Source of the DNA: Galeruca laticollis
Lineage: Eukaryota; Arthropoda; Insecta; Coleoptera; Chrysomelidae
Direction of reading: 5' to 3'
NCBI GenBank assembly: GCA_963921935.1
Contig: OY998177.1
Coordinates: forward strand, 13,119,280 to 13,183,279
Length of the DNA stretch: 64,000 bases
Positions 52,922 to 62,640 of the stretch are shown here, one piece after another; the stretch's first letter is position 1; each line of letters opens with the position of its first letter. The notes below the pieces were generated by a model. It was not told where the DNA came from. It did not search any database and saw nothing but the letters and a program-made list of their open reading frames with translations. The position numbers were made by a program, and so were the translations under genes.

Positions 52922-54513
52922 TTTGTAATGAATATTGAATTCACTTTTTATCCACTACCTTGAAATTAGCGGAGCTCCTGCCAATGTTACAAATCCGCAC
53001 ACAATATTGAAAGAAAAGAAACTCAGACTTATCTCACACTTTCAGACAATGCTGGATTGGCAGCTTGATTTCCAGAATTATCAGAAATATCCTCAGGAGC
53101 TTTCCTTCACTGTTACTGTAATTAGACCTTCAAGCAATCGAAACAAAGAATGAAGAATAAAAAGGTGGTGTAAATAAAGCAAAACGGAACAAATGAAATT
53201 AGATGGAGTGTTTCCTATGAGACGCTTCGATGGATCTCGAAGATGTAATGTGAAGGTCTTTGAAACTTCCGATAGCGGTTAATTAAGTTATGAAGACTTG
53301 GATCCATGTAGAATCATGAAACAAGCGGGTAGTTGAAGCCTAATTGACCTGAAACTATTTAAGTACTGACCATATTCTTCAAAGAAGGAAGGATCTGTCA
53401 GGAATATCTTTGAATCTGGCCATTTACAACAAAGGGTTATGCTTATATGACCGCTTTAGAGCTAGAGATTAAGAACAAATTTCCTATATTAATTTTGAGT
53501 TATTGTCCAAATGATAGAGCCAATCATCCAACCAAGAGATTATTTAAAAATGTCAAGAATTAGAGATAATAAATTCATCTATATTTCATATCAATGATAC
53601 TACATCTTATTATGTAGTTCTTGAGAACCAAAATATACCTTAAGGTAATTGATGCTCTCAATACGTAACGTGTTTCCGTAAAAGCAAAATTTTTTTTCGT
53701 CTGTTATTTCAAAACATTTTCGTAATTACGAACAAATGGAGAGCTCATTTCATTATTTTCAAACAATATTACACTCATAAGATTAGTGCTACCTTTTTCC
53801 AAGACTCTTCCCCACGTGACTCCGTCCTTGACGATGGATATCATCCCATCGAGATAATAAGAAACCGCATGCAATTGGTTAGTCTAAAGAATAGAACAGG
53901 AGAACGGTCTCGAGAGAGTTGGAAGAGGAGTTTGGTTAACGTCGAAAATGATACAATGGGAAAAAGCTAAAAATAAAGGAGATATACCAGAATCTCTTAG
54001 ATATGCGATCCAGATAATTGAAGAATGAATCGCTTTCCTTATCTCCAAATTATATATAAGAGGACACGGTTTTATAACAACATGAAGGGACGTCCGTACT
54101 TTACATTCGGGAAAGTTTGAATTGATACTCGAGATGTCAGGGGTAGTAAAAATAATAAGTATACACAGTGATATTTGTAAAATGTGACATAGGGAAATAC
54201 ATGTTAAATTCTGAATGGCATGCTATGATAATCATATAAGTTTATTAAGTTTAAGAAATGTTTGCAAAGATCCAATATACATGAAAATTCAATTTATTCA
54301 AACAATAGAAAAAAATACAAACTTTGAATCAATTAAATAGATCACGAACCGATAGGTTGTGGGGAAAATGTAGAAAGCTCACCCCTCAATCAACTTGATG
54401 TGATGTGATAACAAGACTTCTCCTCTTCACAATATCTACCTCCAGTGCTGGTTTAGACGTCAGATTGCTCCCTAGAACAATATGTGCTCGCCTGTCGACT
54501 AGCTTCGAGCCGA
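52922..54513. other. No recognised gene
   Basis: About 1.6 kb without a feature I can support. An open frame at 52935-53153 looks like chance. Some stretches (53880-54050) give protein-like translations in pieces but no family. Confidence 0.4.
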
Positions 54514-54521
54514 AGATGGAC
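54514..54521 (+). repeat. 8-bp target duplication (left) of the P-like element
   Basis: AGATGGAC, exact copy at 58469-58476. Confidence 0.85.
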
Positions 54522-54901
54522 CAGAGATAAGTAATCCCTAGGTATTTCACGCAGGTTACCCAAGGTCAAACCAAAATTATAACTGAGGGAACAGAGCTGT
54601 AGGTGTCGCCAGCTGTGCTTTTCTTCTTTTTGTCATCGGTTTTCGGGGTTTTCTGCTTTTGTTGTAATTTTTTAGTAGTCGCCATTTTCTATGCAGGTTT
54701 TAGCATAATAACTTCAGCTGATTTTATTTTTATTGAATTCTGTATTGTTTCCGTTTTTTGATTATTTCTGTGTTTTAACTATTTTTAACATTATTCTGGA
54801 TTTTTAAAGTGTAGTTTCAGTCGGAACATTCGTGGTGTAGTTAATTTTAGTTGTAGATTATTGTTTTTAAAAGTTATACCAAAGAACAGTGATTGAACAC
54901 A

Positions 54902-55160
54902 ATGCCTTTTCATAGTAATTGTTGTATCCCTGGGTGTATTGAAATATCTAAAATCCGCCACATATTTCCAAACCCCATAATGGATTTACAACGATTTAAC
55001 AAATGACTGGAGAATACAAACGATGCTACGCTGAGCGAGATGGATCCTTTAGTAATATTTAAATCAAAAAGAATTTGTCATCGACATTTTGACCCCATAT
55101 ATGCTTCGACTATGTCCCATAGATTACACAGAAATGCGATTTCTACGATGTATTTGCATA
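54902..55160 (+). pseudogene. P-like transposase exon 1: THAP domain
   Basis: The ATG at 54902 opens MPFHSNCCIPGCIEISKIRH and IFPNPIMDLQRFNK, then a TGA, LENTNDATLSEMD and KSKRICHRHFDPIYA. This is the C2CH THAP zinc finger (two N-terminal Cys, then C-x2-H with HF), which binds DNA at the ends of P elements. The TGA falls where a Trp is usual. The exon ends at GTAAGTC (55161), and exon 2 would follow after a 53-bp intron. THAP domains also occur in host genes; here the inverted repeats and duplication place it in the transposon. Confidence 0.82.
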
Positions 55161-55213
55161 GTAAGTCTGCTTCTTGCTAATAAAAAGTTAGATCTTTCAA
55201 TGCTATGTTTCAG

Positions 55214-55363
55214 ATGGAGCAGTCAATATCAATATACAATCTACATCTAGTGGTATACCACCAACATCAGCTAGTATACCACCAACATCTTGTAGTATGT
55301 CATTGGAGGATCCATCATGTTTGCCACCAACATTAGATTCTTCTATACCAACCATATCTAATC
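55214..55363 (+). pseudogene. P-like transposase exon 2 (low-complexity linker)
   Basis: Preceded by TTTCAG and followed by GTAAGTATA. The translation is rich in Ser/Pro/Thr with a near repeat, SSGIPPTSASIPPTSCSMS, fitting the linker after THAP domains. 150 bp long. Confidence 0.6.
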
Positions 55364-55408
55364 GTAAGTATATATTAGTTTAATGAAATGCCATTCACAA
55401 TTATAAAA

Positions 55409-56452
55409 GGTGTGTTTAGCCAGCTAATAGTGCATAATCGACAATTTATAATATTCAATTCATAATTATTGAATCTTAACATTTAATTAGACATGTTTAT
55501 ACAGCTAATAGTGGATAGTGAGTAATTTAGTGCATAGTAATTCATAAAGTTATCAACTTTAAGCATTATGATTGTACACAAAATGCTAGCACGCAAGTGC
55601 TATCTTTTGATTTCTAAAATTTGTTGTTTCTCGCGAAATTTTCTTGATGAAATGATTTAAAATCCAAAAAAAAATCGAAATACACTTTAGAACAATTAAA
55701 ACAGAGAGGATCAAACAAAAAAGGGTAGTCAATTAAAGGAAACAAAAGAAAAAGATAAAATAATTTTCAATTATTAAAGCTGTCAATGGATAAAAATTAT
55801 AAACACATGGTTAAACCACAGATAACCCAAGTTTAGACAGCAAATAGTGCATCATCGATAATTCATAATATTCAATTCATAAAGAGAAAAATTGGTGTTT
55901 ATCCAGCATTTAATTTTTGGCATCTGGAAGTGAATTGACAGCTTTGAATAGTTGATAATTCTTTTTAAATAATTTTGCACAGTTTCTACTAAAATGCCTA
56001 CATCTAATTTAATGTTTTTTCTAATTTATTTTAATTGAACTTTAATCAACAGAATATTAAAAAAAACAATAAATTTTGGGGCTATCCTAACTAGAACCAT
56101 AGAAAAAGTATATATATTCGACTTTTTCTATGACTAAAACTCAGCTGAAATCATGAAACATCAAATTTTACAAAAATCAATAGGATTGCGTTTACGTTTT
56201 AGAGTTATCTTCACAATCATAATGCATAAAGTTAAAAGTTGTCAACTTTATAATTAAGCACTATACACTGAATTACGTACTATCCACTATGAGCTGGGTA
56301 AACGGGTGTATTGAAATGTTAAGTTTCAATAATTATGTACTATGAATTGTCGATTATACACTATTAGTTGTCTGAATTACGCATTATTCATTATCAGTTG
56401 TCAATATGAATTAAAATTATCGACTATTCTCTATTAGCTGACCAAACCCACC
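55409..56452. repeat. MITE-like element with subrepeated inverted ends
   Basis: The ends are GGTGTGTTTAGCCAGCTAAT and, reversed, GGTGGGTTTGGTCAGCTAAT. Each end repeats a CAGCTAATAGTG-type unit followed by ATAATCGACAATTCATA two or more times; a further unit lies near 55855. It sits in the intron between exons 2 and 3. No coding sequence. Target duplication not clear. Confidence 0.7.
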
Positions 56453-56954
56453 TATAGTCAACTTAAATTATGTCAGAGACAAATATTCTTACATAAAGCC
56501 TATAAAAAATTGCAATGCACCTCTTCAATAATATAAAGTTTAGATTGTTGTTATGGATGACATGTGAAATAAGATAAGATGTATCAATTGGAAACAATAT
56601 GAAGTGATATTACAATTAAAACCAACTTTTTCTAACTGAAAGACTAAAATATGATCCATGATGGGATTATGCACAACTACATGCATGACCAACTATCACT
56701 TGTTTGTAGTGTTTCGTATTTTTTTGGTTGAAAAATATTTTCAAATAATGTATTTGAAATGAATATATAAAATAAGATACCTATATTTTACAGTTATTTG
56801 ACCACATTTACACTGTCCCTCTCATTATTAGTTTGATCAACATCACTGGCCCTTTTTTGCTCTGATGACACATCACTTATATTAAATTGTTAACCCTAGC
56901 CTTTTAATGTAACCATGAATAACTAGTAATACTTCATATGTTTTTTTCATGCAG

Positions 56955-57110
56955 TAAGCATGGTGTTTCACTTTCCCCATTTAAAAGTATTCAAGGAGTG
57001 GGGATTAGTAGAAATATGATGTCACCTAAAAAGAAAAAAATGTACTCTGTAATGAAGCATATGTACAAAAAGTACAATCAAGTGAAAGCTAGTCACAATG
57101 TATGTAATGC
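56955..57110 (+). pseudogene. P-like transposase exon 3 (coiled-coil start)
   Basis: After TTTTTTTCATGCAG the translation KHGVSLSPFKSIQGVGISRN and MMSPKKKKMYSVMKHMYKKY resembles the region after the THAP linker in P/THAP9-type transposases (SP-K-K-LY pattern). The phase does not join simply to exon 2, so the splice site is uncertain or frameshifted. Similarity stops at 57110 where a LINE RNase H scrap begins. Confidence 0.55.
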
Positions 57111-57200
57111 TTTGTGATTCCACAGAACGGTTCCGGACCTATGAAGTCACCTTTAGAGCCTTGTTTAGCTAGATGGTCCGCCAGTTCATTACCTGCAGTT
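57105..57200 (-). pseudogene. LINE RNase H scrap
   Basis: The minus-strand translation GNELADHLAKQGSKGDFIGP with EPFCGITK matches the end of RNase H in I/Jockey-group LINEs. Fewer than 35 residues. It ends against exon 3 of the P-like element. Confidence 0.7.
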
Positions 57201-57559
57201 TTTCTGCTATATTTGTTATTATTTTACCGTCTATGTCATATAATGTATTGAGTCGATTTCATTTTTGTAGCCCTGCCAGTTCTTTGACTTTTGTATGTAC
57301 ATTAAAGCTGTCATGTTTTTGTTATAATTTTCAATTTCTTCACATTTAGTTTTATAAAAGTTCTTTGCTACTTTCACTACCTTTATGTTAATATTGAAAT
57401 CGAAATTTCACATTGAAGAGAGCTGTTCCAAATATTGTTGAAAATATTTTATGAATGTTTTGACCTCCATATCATAAGATCTATATAATATAAAGCAGAA
57501 ATAATTATTTTACGGTTTACGATTAGAACAGGTAGTTTTAGAACCTATTTTTACGATTT

Positions 57560-57765
57560 CATATTTATATTCTGAACAATTTTTAATGTACACTAGCACC
57601 ATCACAAATATCAACTTCTCCACCATTATATAATACATCGTAGCTTGAAATATATAAATCATTTATATTTTCAATTTTTCTGGTTTGTGTTAAAATGACA
57701 CATTCTATTTCCTTGCTAAATTCAGATAAATATGTTTTTAAGCCATCTACATTTTTCTATTAATA
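57560..57765 (-). pseudogene. LINE endonuclease scrap
   Basis: The minus-strand translation NVDGLKTYLSEFSKEIECVI, LTQTRKIENINDLYI and YDVLYNGGEVDICDGASV resembles the first part of CR1/L2-type LINE endonucleases, with LTQT in place of LTET. Confidence 0.6.
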
Positions 57766-58468
57766 AATTAATTTAACATTGAACTTTTACTTATCTCATG
57801 TATTCGAAATCAAAGAACATCCACTAAATAAAATTGATGTTGCAGTAGTAATTGCCACGGCAATATTGTGGTTTCTTCTGATTTTGGACTAATATTTTAA
57901 TTATTCAAGTGATAGAGTCATTTAAAAAAGATTTTCAAACTTTAGGAAAATTTAAGTTGCACTCAAAAAGTACCTATTTTCAATAAGCAATTCAATAAAT
58001 TTGCAGAATCCCTACTACATTTTCCAGAATAAATTTTGTAATTTCTCCCAAGTTTAATGAATTCTAAATATATTCACAATGTGTTACGGACTACTATTCT
58101 GATTCAAGAAAACAATCTAAGAATAATATTGTTAATATGGCAACTTCAAATTTTGTGAAGGACAATATGTTGTAAAGTTAGCAGAAATTACGATTTTGAC
58201 ATTATTTTTTGTAAAAAGTAGTATAGTATAGGTAATTGTGGTGCAATTGAAATTTTCTTTTTTATCATGCAAGTCCAGTGAAAGTATAGAATTTAAATTT
58301 CCCGCCGAAACCAGTCTTTTAAATTTCCCGCCGAAGTCAATATTTTAAATACCGATGACAGAAAAGAAGAAGAGAACAGCTAGCGACGCCTACAGGTCTG
58401 TCCCCGAGTTAAGTTTTTGGTTTGATCTTGGATAACGTACGTGGGATATCTAGGGGTTACTTATCTCT

Positions 58469-58476
58469 AGATGGAC
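58469..58476 (+). repeat. 8-bp target duplication (right) of the P-like element
   Basis: AGATGGAC, exact copy of 54514-54521. Confidence 0.85.
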
Positions 58477-58830
58477 TCTTCTATATTTATTTCGAATTCA
58501 AAAATAGGAGACTAAAGAATTTTAGGCAAGCACCCAAGGGTGCGTTCGACAACGGTATTCTAAGGAGAATATCATTCGATCGCTGGTGGGGGTAAATAGT
58601 CCTGAAAGTTTAATCTCGTTTGTCATCGTTTTCGAACAATCGAACTACCTAATGTCATAGGATACCAAAGCGCGCGTAAACTAAATTAGAAGGTTAAAAT
58701 TAAAGTTATGTTGTATGATTGGATATTTTGATAAATTTAGGTATTTAATTCAATAAAAATTATTGTTTTAAGGTTTCAATGAAGTAATAATAGGTGTTTG
58801 TTTGTTTCAACTAATAATATAATTTAAACA
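58477..58830. other. No recognised feature
   Basis: Flank to the right of the P-like element. Nothing recognised; may be upstream sequence of the Harbinger-like fragment. Confidence 0.4.
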
Positions 58831-59118
58831 TTGAAAATAGATAATCGAATAAAGAAGATAAGGACTGGTGTTAGTACCACAAATGAATTTTTGTATTCAA
58901 TGATTTTTGAAGGCGTTTCTGATTCTGAGGAAGAGGAAGATGCGCAAGGAGGCGTACTAAGTATGATGTTAGTAATGATAAGGAATAGGCTTGATCCAAG
59001 GAAGGAAAATCTACCTCGGATAAAAGGATACTATGAGCAGACAATTTCTAGGTACAATCCATCCCAATTACAGAATCATGTCAGAATGTCACCTTGTTAC
59101 GGTATTAAAATTCACTAA
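58831..59118 (+). pseudogene. PIF/Harbinger-like transposase N-terminal fragment
   Basis: Open frame with FEGVSDSEEEEDAQGG, then MIRNRLDPRKENLPRIKGYY, EQTISRYNPSQLQNHVRMS. The pattern of an acidic stretch, a basic RNR, then Y-E-x-I/V-x-Y-x3-F/L-x2-H-F/V-R-M-S resembles the start of Harbinger-type (HARBI1-like) proteins. No ATG is evident at 58831; the true start is unclear. The similarity ends at RMSPCYG. PLE-2 inserted 125 bp downstream. Confidence 0.5.
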
Positions 59119-59230
59119 ATCATTTTCTTATAATTAATTGAAATTCAAAATTCACATATTAAAATTCACTAAATAATTTTCTTAAATCTAACTTAATTGG
59201 ATTTATATCATAAATAATTGTAAAATTAAT

Positions 59231-59242
59231 GTATATTGGGTT
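59231..59242 (+). repeat. 12-bp target duplication of PLE-2 (left)
   Basis: GTATATTGGGTT, exact copy at 62088-62099. Confidence 0.92.
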
Positions 59243-59686
59243 AGTGTTTTTAAATGAAACACAAGGTCTCTAGTTAATTCCACAATATAATACAAGTTAT
59301 TGAAAATTCTAAAAAATTGACAATTGTTTCGATAAATCAATATCATCGTCAGAATGACAGAAGTTACATTTCATTTTATGCCTACCTGATGTTTAGTAGT
59401 TATTTTTGGCTAGACCAAGAAGTAACCTAACTTGTGATTGGCTTAATATATGTTTATAGAAAAAAGAAGAAGATGTGATATTACAAATATTGAAGCTTAG
59501 ATATTATTAGCCCTATGGTGATATCCTGGATATCATTTTTCCAATTAAGATCAGTATAACTGTGCAATGATATAGGAAACCAGGAAAACTATATCTGCTG
59601 ATCTTCACAATTATCACTTAAGAAGACAGTTTATTAGTGGAGAATTCCCTAGATTTAACTGTTCATTAACAACTTCATATTGTGGA
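59243..59686 (-). repeat. PLE-2 inverted terminal segment (left arm)
   Basis: Reverse complement of 61602-62043, with only a few mismatches by eye, even in the part that codes for the endonuclease C-terminus. Confidence 0.92.
59307..59362 (-). ncRNA. Hammerhead-ribozyme-like motif, inverted PLE-2 arm
   Basis: The reverse complement of 59307-59362 equals 61923-61978 in all motif parts. As the arm is inverted, this copy would be active only in antisense transcripts. Confidence 0.6.
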
Positions 59687-60951
59687 TTTCCTTGAAGAAC
59701 TGGAAATTAGAAGACATTTAAGTACCTACATACCAACACACTTTGCACCACGATTTGAAAATCTTTCAGACACTAATTTTACAAATAGTGAAATAGAATT
59801 ATTAAATAAAGGTTTAAAGTACAGCATACCACCTAAATTTACGAAGAATATTAAACAAATTATAGCTACAGAGTCAGAAATAGCTTTAAAATCTAATTGA
59901 AATAATTTTCTTTATGAGAAATTGAAAATTGCCAATTTAATCAAAAATATTGAACCTTCAAAAGTTAAACGTCAAACGAAAAATGACATTTCAGTTTTAA
60001 ACGCAATAAAAAAGAAGATAGAGTACAATAACCTAACAGTTACAAAATCTGATAAGGGGAACGCTACTGTCATTTTGACGACTGAAAATTACAATTCCAA
60101 AGTATATAACTTTATAGAATCCAGCGATGTAAAAGTTCTTAAAGCAGACCCAACAAAGAAGTTTTCTAATAATGTAAGGGATATTGTTAATAATTCAAAT
60201 TATCTTTTAAATGATTACGAAAAGAGGTCTATCATACATAAGAATCCTCATTGTCCACAATTATATGGAACAGTTAAATTACATAAAATAACGAAACCAA
60301 TTAGACCTGTAGTCTCTTATGTTAATGCTCCTAATAATATATTGGCAAAGAAGCTCAACAATATACTCAATACTTACGGATATAAATCACAGTACTCAAT
60401 TAGAAATTCAATAGAACTAATCAAAAAGTTGAAACCAATCCACTTACAAGATAACTATAAACTCATATCGTTCGATGTTTACTAAAATTCCTCCTAAAGA
60501 ATGTCTAATACTTGTAAGAAAATTACTAGAAGATAAAAATATTAATCCAGGAATAATATCAGATATACTTAATTTATTTGATGTATGCATTAATCAGAAT
60601 TATTTCACTTTTGACAATAAGATATATATTCAAAATGAAGGTTTACCAATGGGAAGCCCTGTATCACCTATTTTAGCAAACATTTTTATGGACAATTTAG
60701 AAAGAAAGATCTTTGAAAGTAATATTTCGAAAAATATTTTATTTTGGTATAGATATATAGATGACATATTAGCTTGTTTTATGGGTAGTGAACGACAATT
60801 AGATGTATTTTTCAGCCACATCAATAATTTACACCCGAAAATTAAATTTACATTAGAAATTGAAGAAAATAGCTCAATCAATTTTCTTGATTTAAAAATT
60901 CAAAGAGTTAATAATATACTTGATTATTCAATTTACCGAAAACCAGCTTAA
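59682..60951 (+). pseudogene. PLE-2 reverse transcriptase
   Basis: The N-terminal frame (59682-59900) starts with DFLEELEIRRHL, a copy of the endonuclease C-terminus, then FTNSEIELLNKGLKYSIPPK. After a TGA, 59922-60485 covers LTVTKSDKGNATVILTTENY, LYGTVKLHKITKPIRPVVS and YKLISFDV (motif A Asp). A small deletion shifts the frame at 60480. 60475-60951 has NEGLPMGSPVSPILANIFMD (motif B), FWYRYIDDILACF (catalytic DD) and KFTLEIEENSSINFLDLKIQ. The PLE hallmark order is clear and the catalytic residues remain. Only a stop and a frameshift break the RT, so the copy is fairly young. Confidence 0.92.
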
Positions 60952-61016
60952 ACTGATGTAACAATTCCATTCAATTCTAACCACCCTGTGTCACACAGAC
61001 AGCAGCACATAATTCA

Positions 61017-61671
61017 ATGATACATAGAGCTTTTTCAGTTCCTATGAACAAATGTAATTTTGATAGAGAGATTAATACAATTAGACAAATAGCAACATCT
61101 AACGGTTATCCATTAGATATGATAAATAAGATAATTAGTAAAAAAGAGGAAAAAGTGGCATTACAATTGATATATCCTAAACAAGCTGATGAAATAAAAA
61201 CTTATAAAACCATCACATATGCAGGAAATATTTCTAATAATATCTTCAGCAACGTATACAACAATTTCTTTTAAAACAGAAAGTAACGTTAGTACAAAAT
61301 TGTTAAATGTAAAAACAAAAATACCACTATTAAAGAAGTCAGGTATATATAAACTCAAATGTCTAGAATGTAATGCTGTCTATTTGGGTCAGACCCTTAG
61401 GAATTTTGAAATACGATACAGTGAGCACTTACGAGCATACAGATTAAAACAACCAGATAAATCCCACTACGCAAAACATCTACTTGACACCAATCATTCA
61501 TTGACACCTAACACAGAACTAGAAGTACTGCATATTTGTGAAAAGAAACAAGAACTGGATTTCCTTGAAAAACTGGAAATTAGAAGACATTTAAGAAACC
61601 CACAATATGAAGTTGTCAATGAACAGTTAAATCTAGGGAATTCTCCACTAATAAACTGCCTTCTTAAGTGA
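61017..61671 (+). pseudogene. PLE-2 linker and GIY-YIG endonuclease
   Basis: The linker frame 61017-61274 (MIHRAFSVPMNKCNFDREIN) joins, after a frameshift, the endonuclease at about 61330: SGIYKLKCLECNAVYLGQTL (GIY-YIG core plus a Cys pair), RNFEIRYSEHLRAYRLKQ (Arg and His), HYAKHLLDTNHSL, and KKQELDFLEKLEIRRHLRNP with the Glu. All family residues I know are present. It nicks target DNA in Penelope retrotransposition. The tail overlaps the repeat that is inverted upstream. Confidence 0.92.
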
Positions 61672-62043
61672 TAATTGTAAAGATCAGCAGATATAGTTTT
61701 CCTGGTTTCCTATATCATTGCACAGTTATACTGATCTTAATTGGAAAAATGATATCCAGGATATCACCATAGGGCTAATAATATCTAAGCTTCAATATTT
61801 GTAATATCACATCTTCTTCTTTTTTCTATAAACATATATTAAGCCAATCACAAGTTAGGTTACTTCTTGGTCTAGCCAAAAATAACTACTAAACATCAGG
61901 TAGGCATAAAATGAAATGTAACTTCTGTCATTCTGACGATGATATTGATTTATCGAAACAATTGTCAATTTTTTAGAATTTTCAATAACTTGTATTATAT
62001 TGTGGAATTAACTAGAGACCTTGAGTTTCATTTAAAAACACTA
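61602..62043 (+). repeat. PLE-2 terminal segment (right arm)
   Basis: Partner of the left arm. The element continues 44 bp further to 62087 with sequence that is also present at the left end of the 19595-19851 fold-back. Confidence 0.92.
61923..61978 (+). ncRNA. Hammerhead-ribozyme-like motif, PLE-2 3' end
   Basis: Stem I TTCT/AGAA and ATT/AAT with an internal loop; core CTGACGA; one extra T; stem II GATA-loop-TATC; GAAA; self-complementary CAATTG as minimal stem III; then TC as the cleavage site. The core matches the CUGANGA...GAAA consensus exactly. Minimal type I hammerheads are known from Penelope terminal repeats. Activity was not tested. Confidence 0.65.
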
Positions 62044-62087
62044 ATATGAGCATATTCCACGAAGTAAGGGTCGAGACAGTCAATTTC

Positions 62088-62099
62088 GTATATTGGGTT
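62088..62099 (+). repeat. 12-bp target duplication of PLE-2 (right)
   Basis: GTATATTGGGTT, exact copy of 59231-59242. Confidence 0.92.
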
Positions 62100-62640
62100 G
62101 CTTACTTGTAGGATATTTATTTGCAAATCGCTTTATCAGTTGTTGCCGATTAGCTGGACAAACCTGATGGTTAAATTTTGTAGTCAGTTCTGTACTTAAC
62201 CTTTCGGCTATCAATATAATTATCATTTAGGGTTTTAACTGGATGCTGAATAGCACGATAGAGGATTTTAATTTCCTAAAATGAGGGGATGTATTTGAGA
62301 GTCGGTAGGCATGTCTCTTGTCTCTTTATCTTGGATACTTGCTGAGAAGTGTTTTCTGTGGAAGTTTGGCAGTGAAGATGGGTGAGTTCGTCTCTGTAGT
62401 ATTTCGTCTACATTGTTTATTGAGTTCTGAAATTATTTTGAATTTCTGAAGTGGCAATTTTGGTAATGATAATTTTCGGAAAGTGGGGCTTCCGCCCTGT
62501 AGAACCTCTTGAAGCAGTTGTTGAAGAATAGGTAGACGCCACTATTAATGTTGTTGCTTTTGCTGTGCCCTGTTGTAGTAAGTTGTCTCCATATCCTGTG
62601 GATAGGTTTAAAGGAGGATCCGTATTAGGCGGGATTTTAA
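62100..62640 (-). pseudogene. Unidentified coding-like segment
   Basis: Minus-strand translations look protein-like in a consistent direction: STYSSTTASRGSTGRKPHFP, YYRDELTHLHCQTSTENTSQ, ILYRAIQHPVKTLNDNYIDS and KFNHQVCPANRQQLIKRFAN followed by KYPTS. The last part reads like a helical regulatory or element protein, but I cannot name the family. Stops separate the pieces. It may be the remainder of a gene into which PLE-2 inserted. Confidence 0.35.

Larger units (their letters stand above)
54522..58468 (+). mobile_element. P-like DNA transposon with THAP exons
   Basis: Terminal inverted repeats of about 140 bp lie at 54522-54660 and 58330-58468 (CAGAGATAAGTAATCCC at the left; right end reversed AGAGATAAGTAACCCC). 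AGATGGAC flanks the element exactly at 54514-54521 and 58469-58476: the 8-bp duplication expected for P elements. Inside are a THAP-encoding exon, two further exons, a nested MITE in an intron, and scraps of LINEs that replace the catalytic region. It is therefore a non-autonomous, long-dead copy. Confidence 0.85.
59243..62087 (+). mobile_element. Penelope-like element PLE-2 with inverted flanks
   Basis: 2,845 bp between exact 12-bp repeats GTATATTGGGTT (59231-59242 and 62088-62099). The left flank, 59243-59686, is a reverse complement of the 3' region 61602-62043, including the last about 70 bp of the coding region. It is followed by a 38-bp direct copy of the endonuclease C-terminus, then the ORF. 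The right end has 44 bp more than the left arm. This asymmetric inverted terminal-repeat plan is known for Penelope-like elements. Confidence 0.92.

Noticed and set aside
54902..55363. THAP-domain exons as a host transcription factor
   Set aside because: They lie between inverted repeats flanked by an exact 8-bp duplication, and the coding region has an in-frame TGA; a P-like transposon explains all of this.
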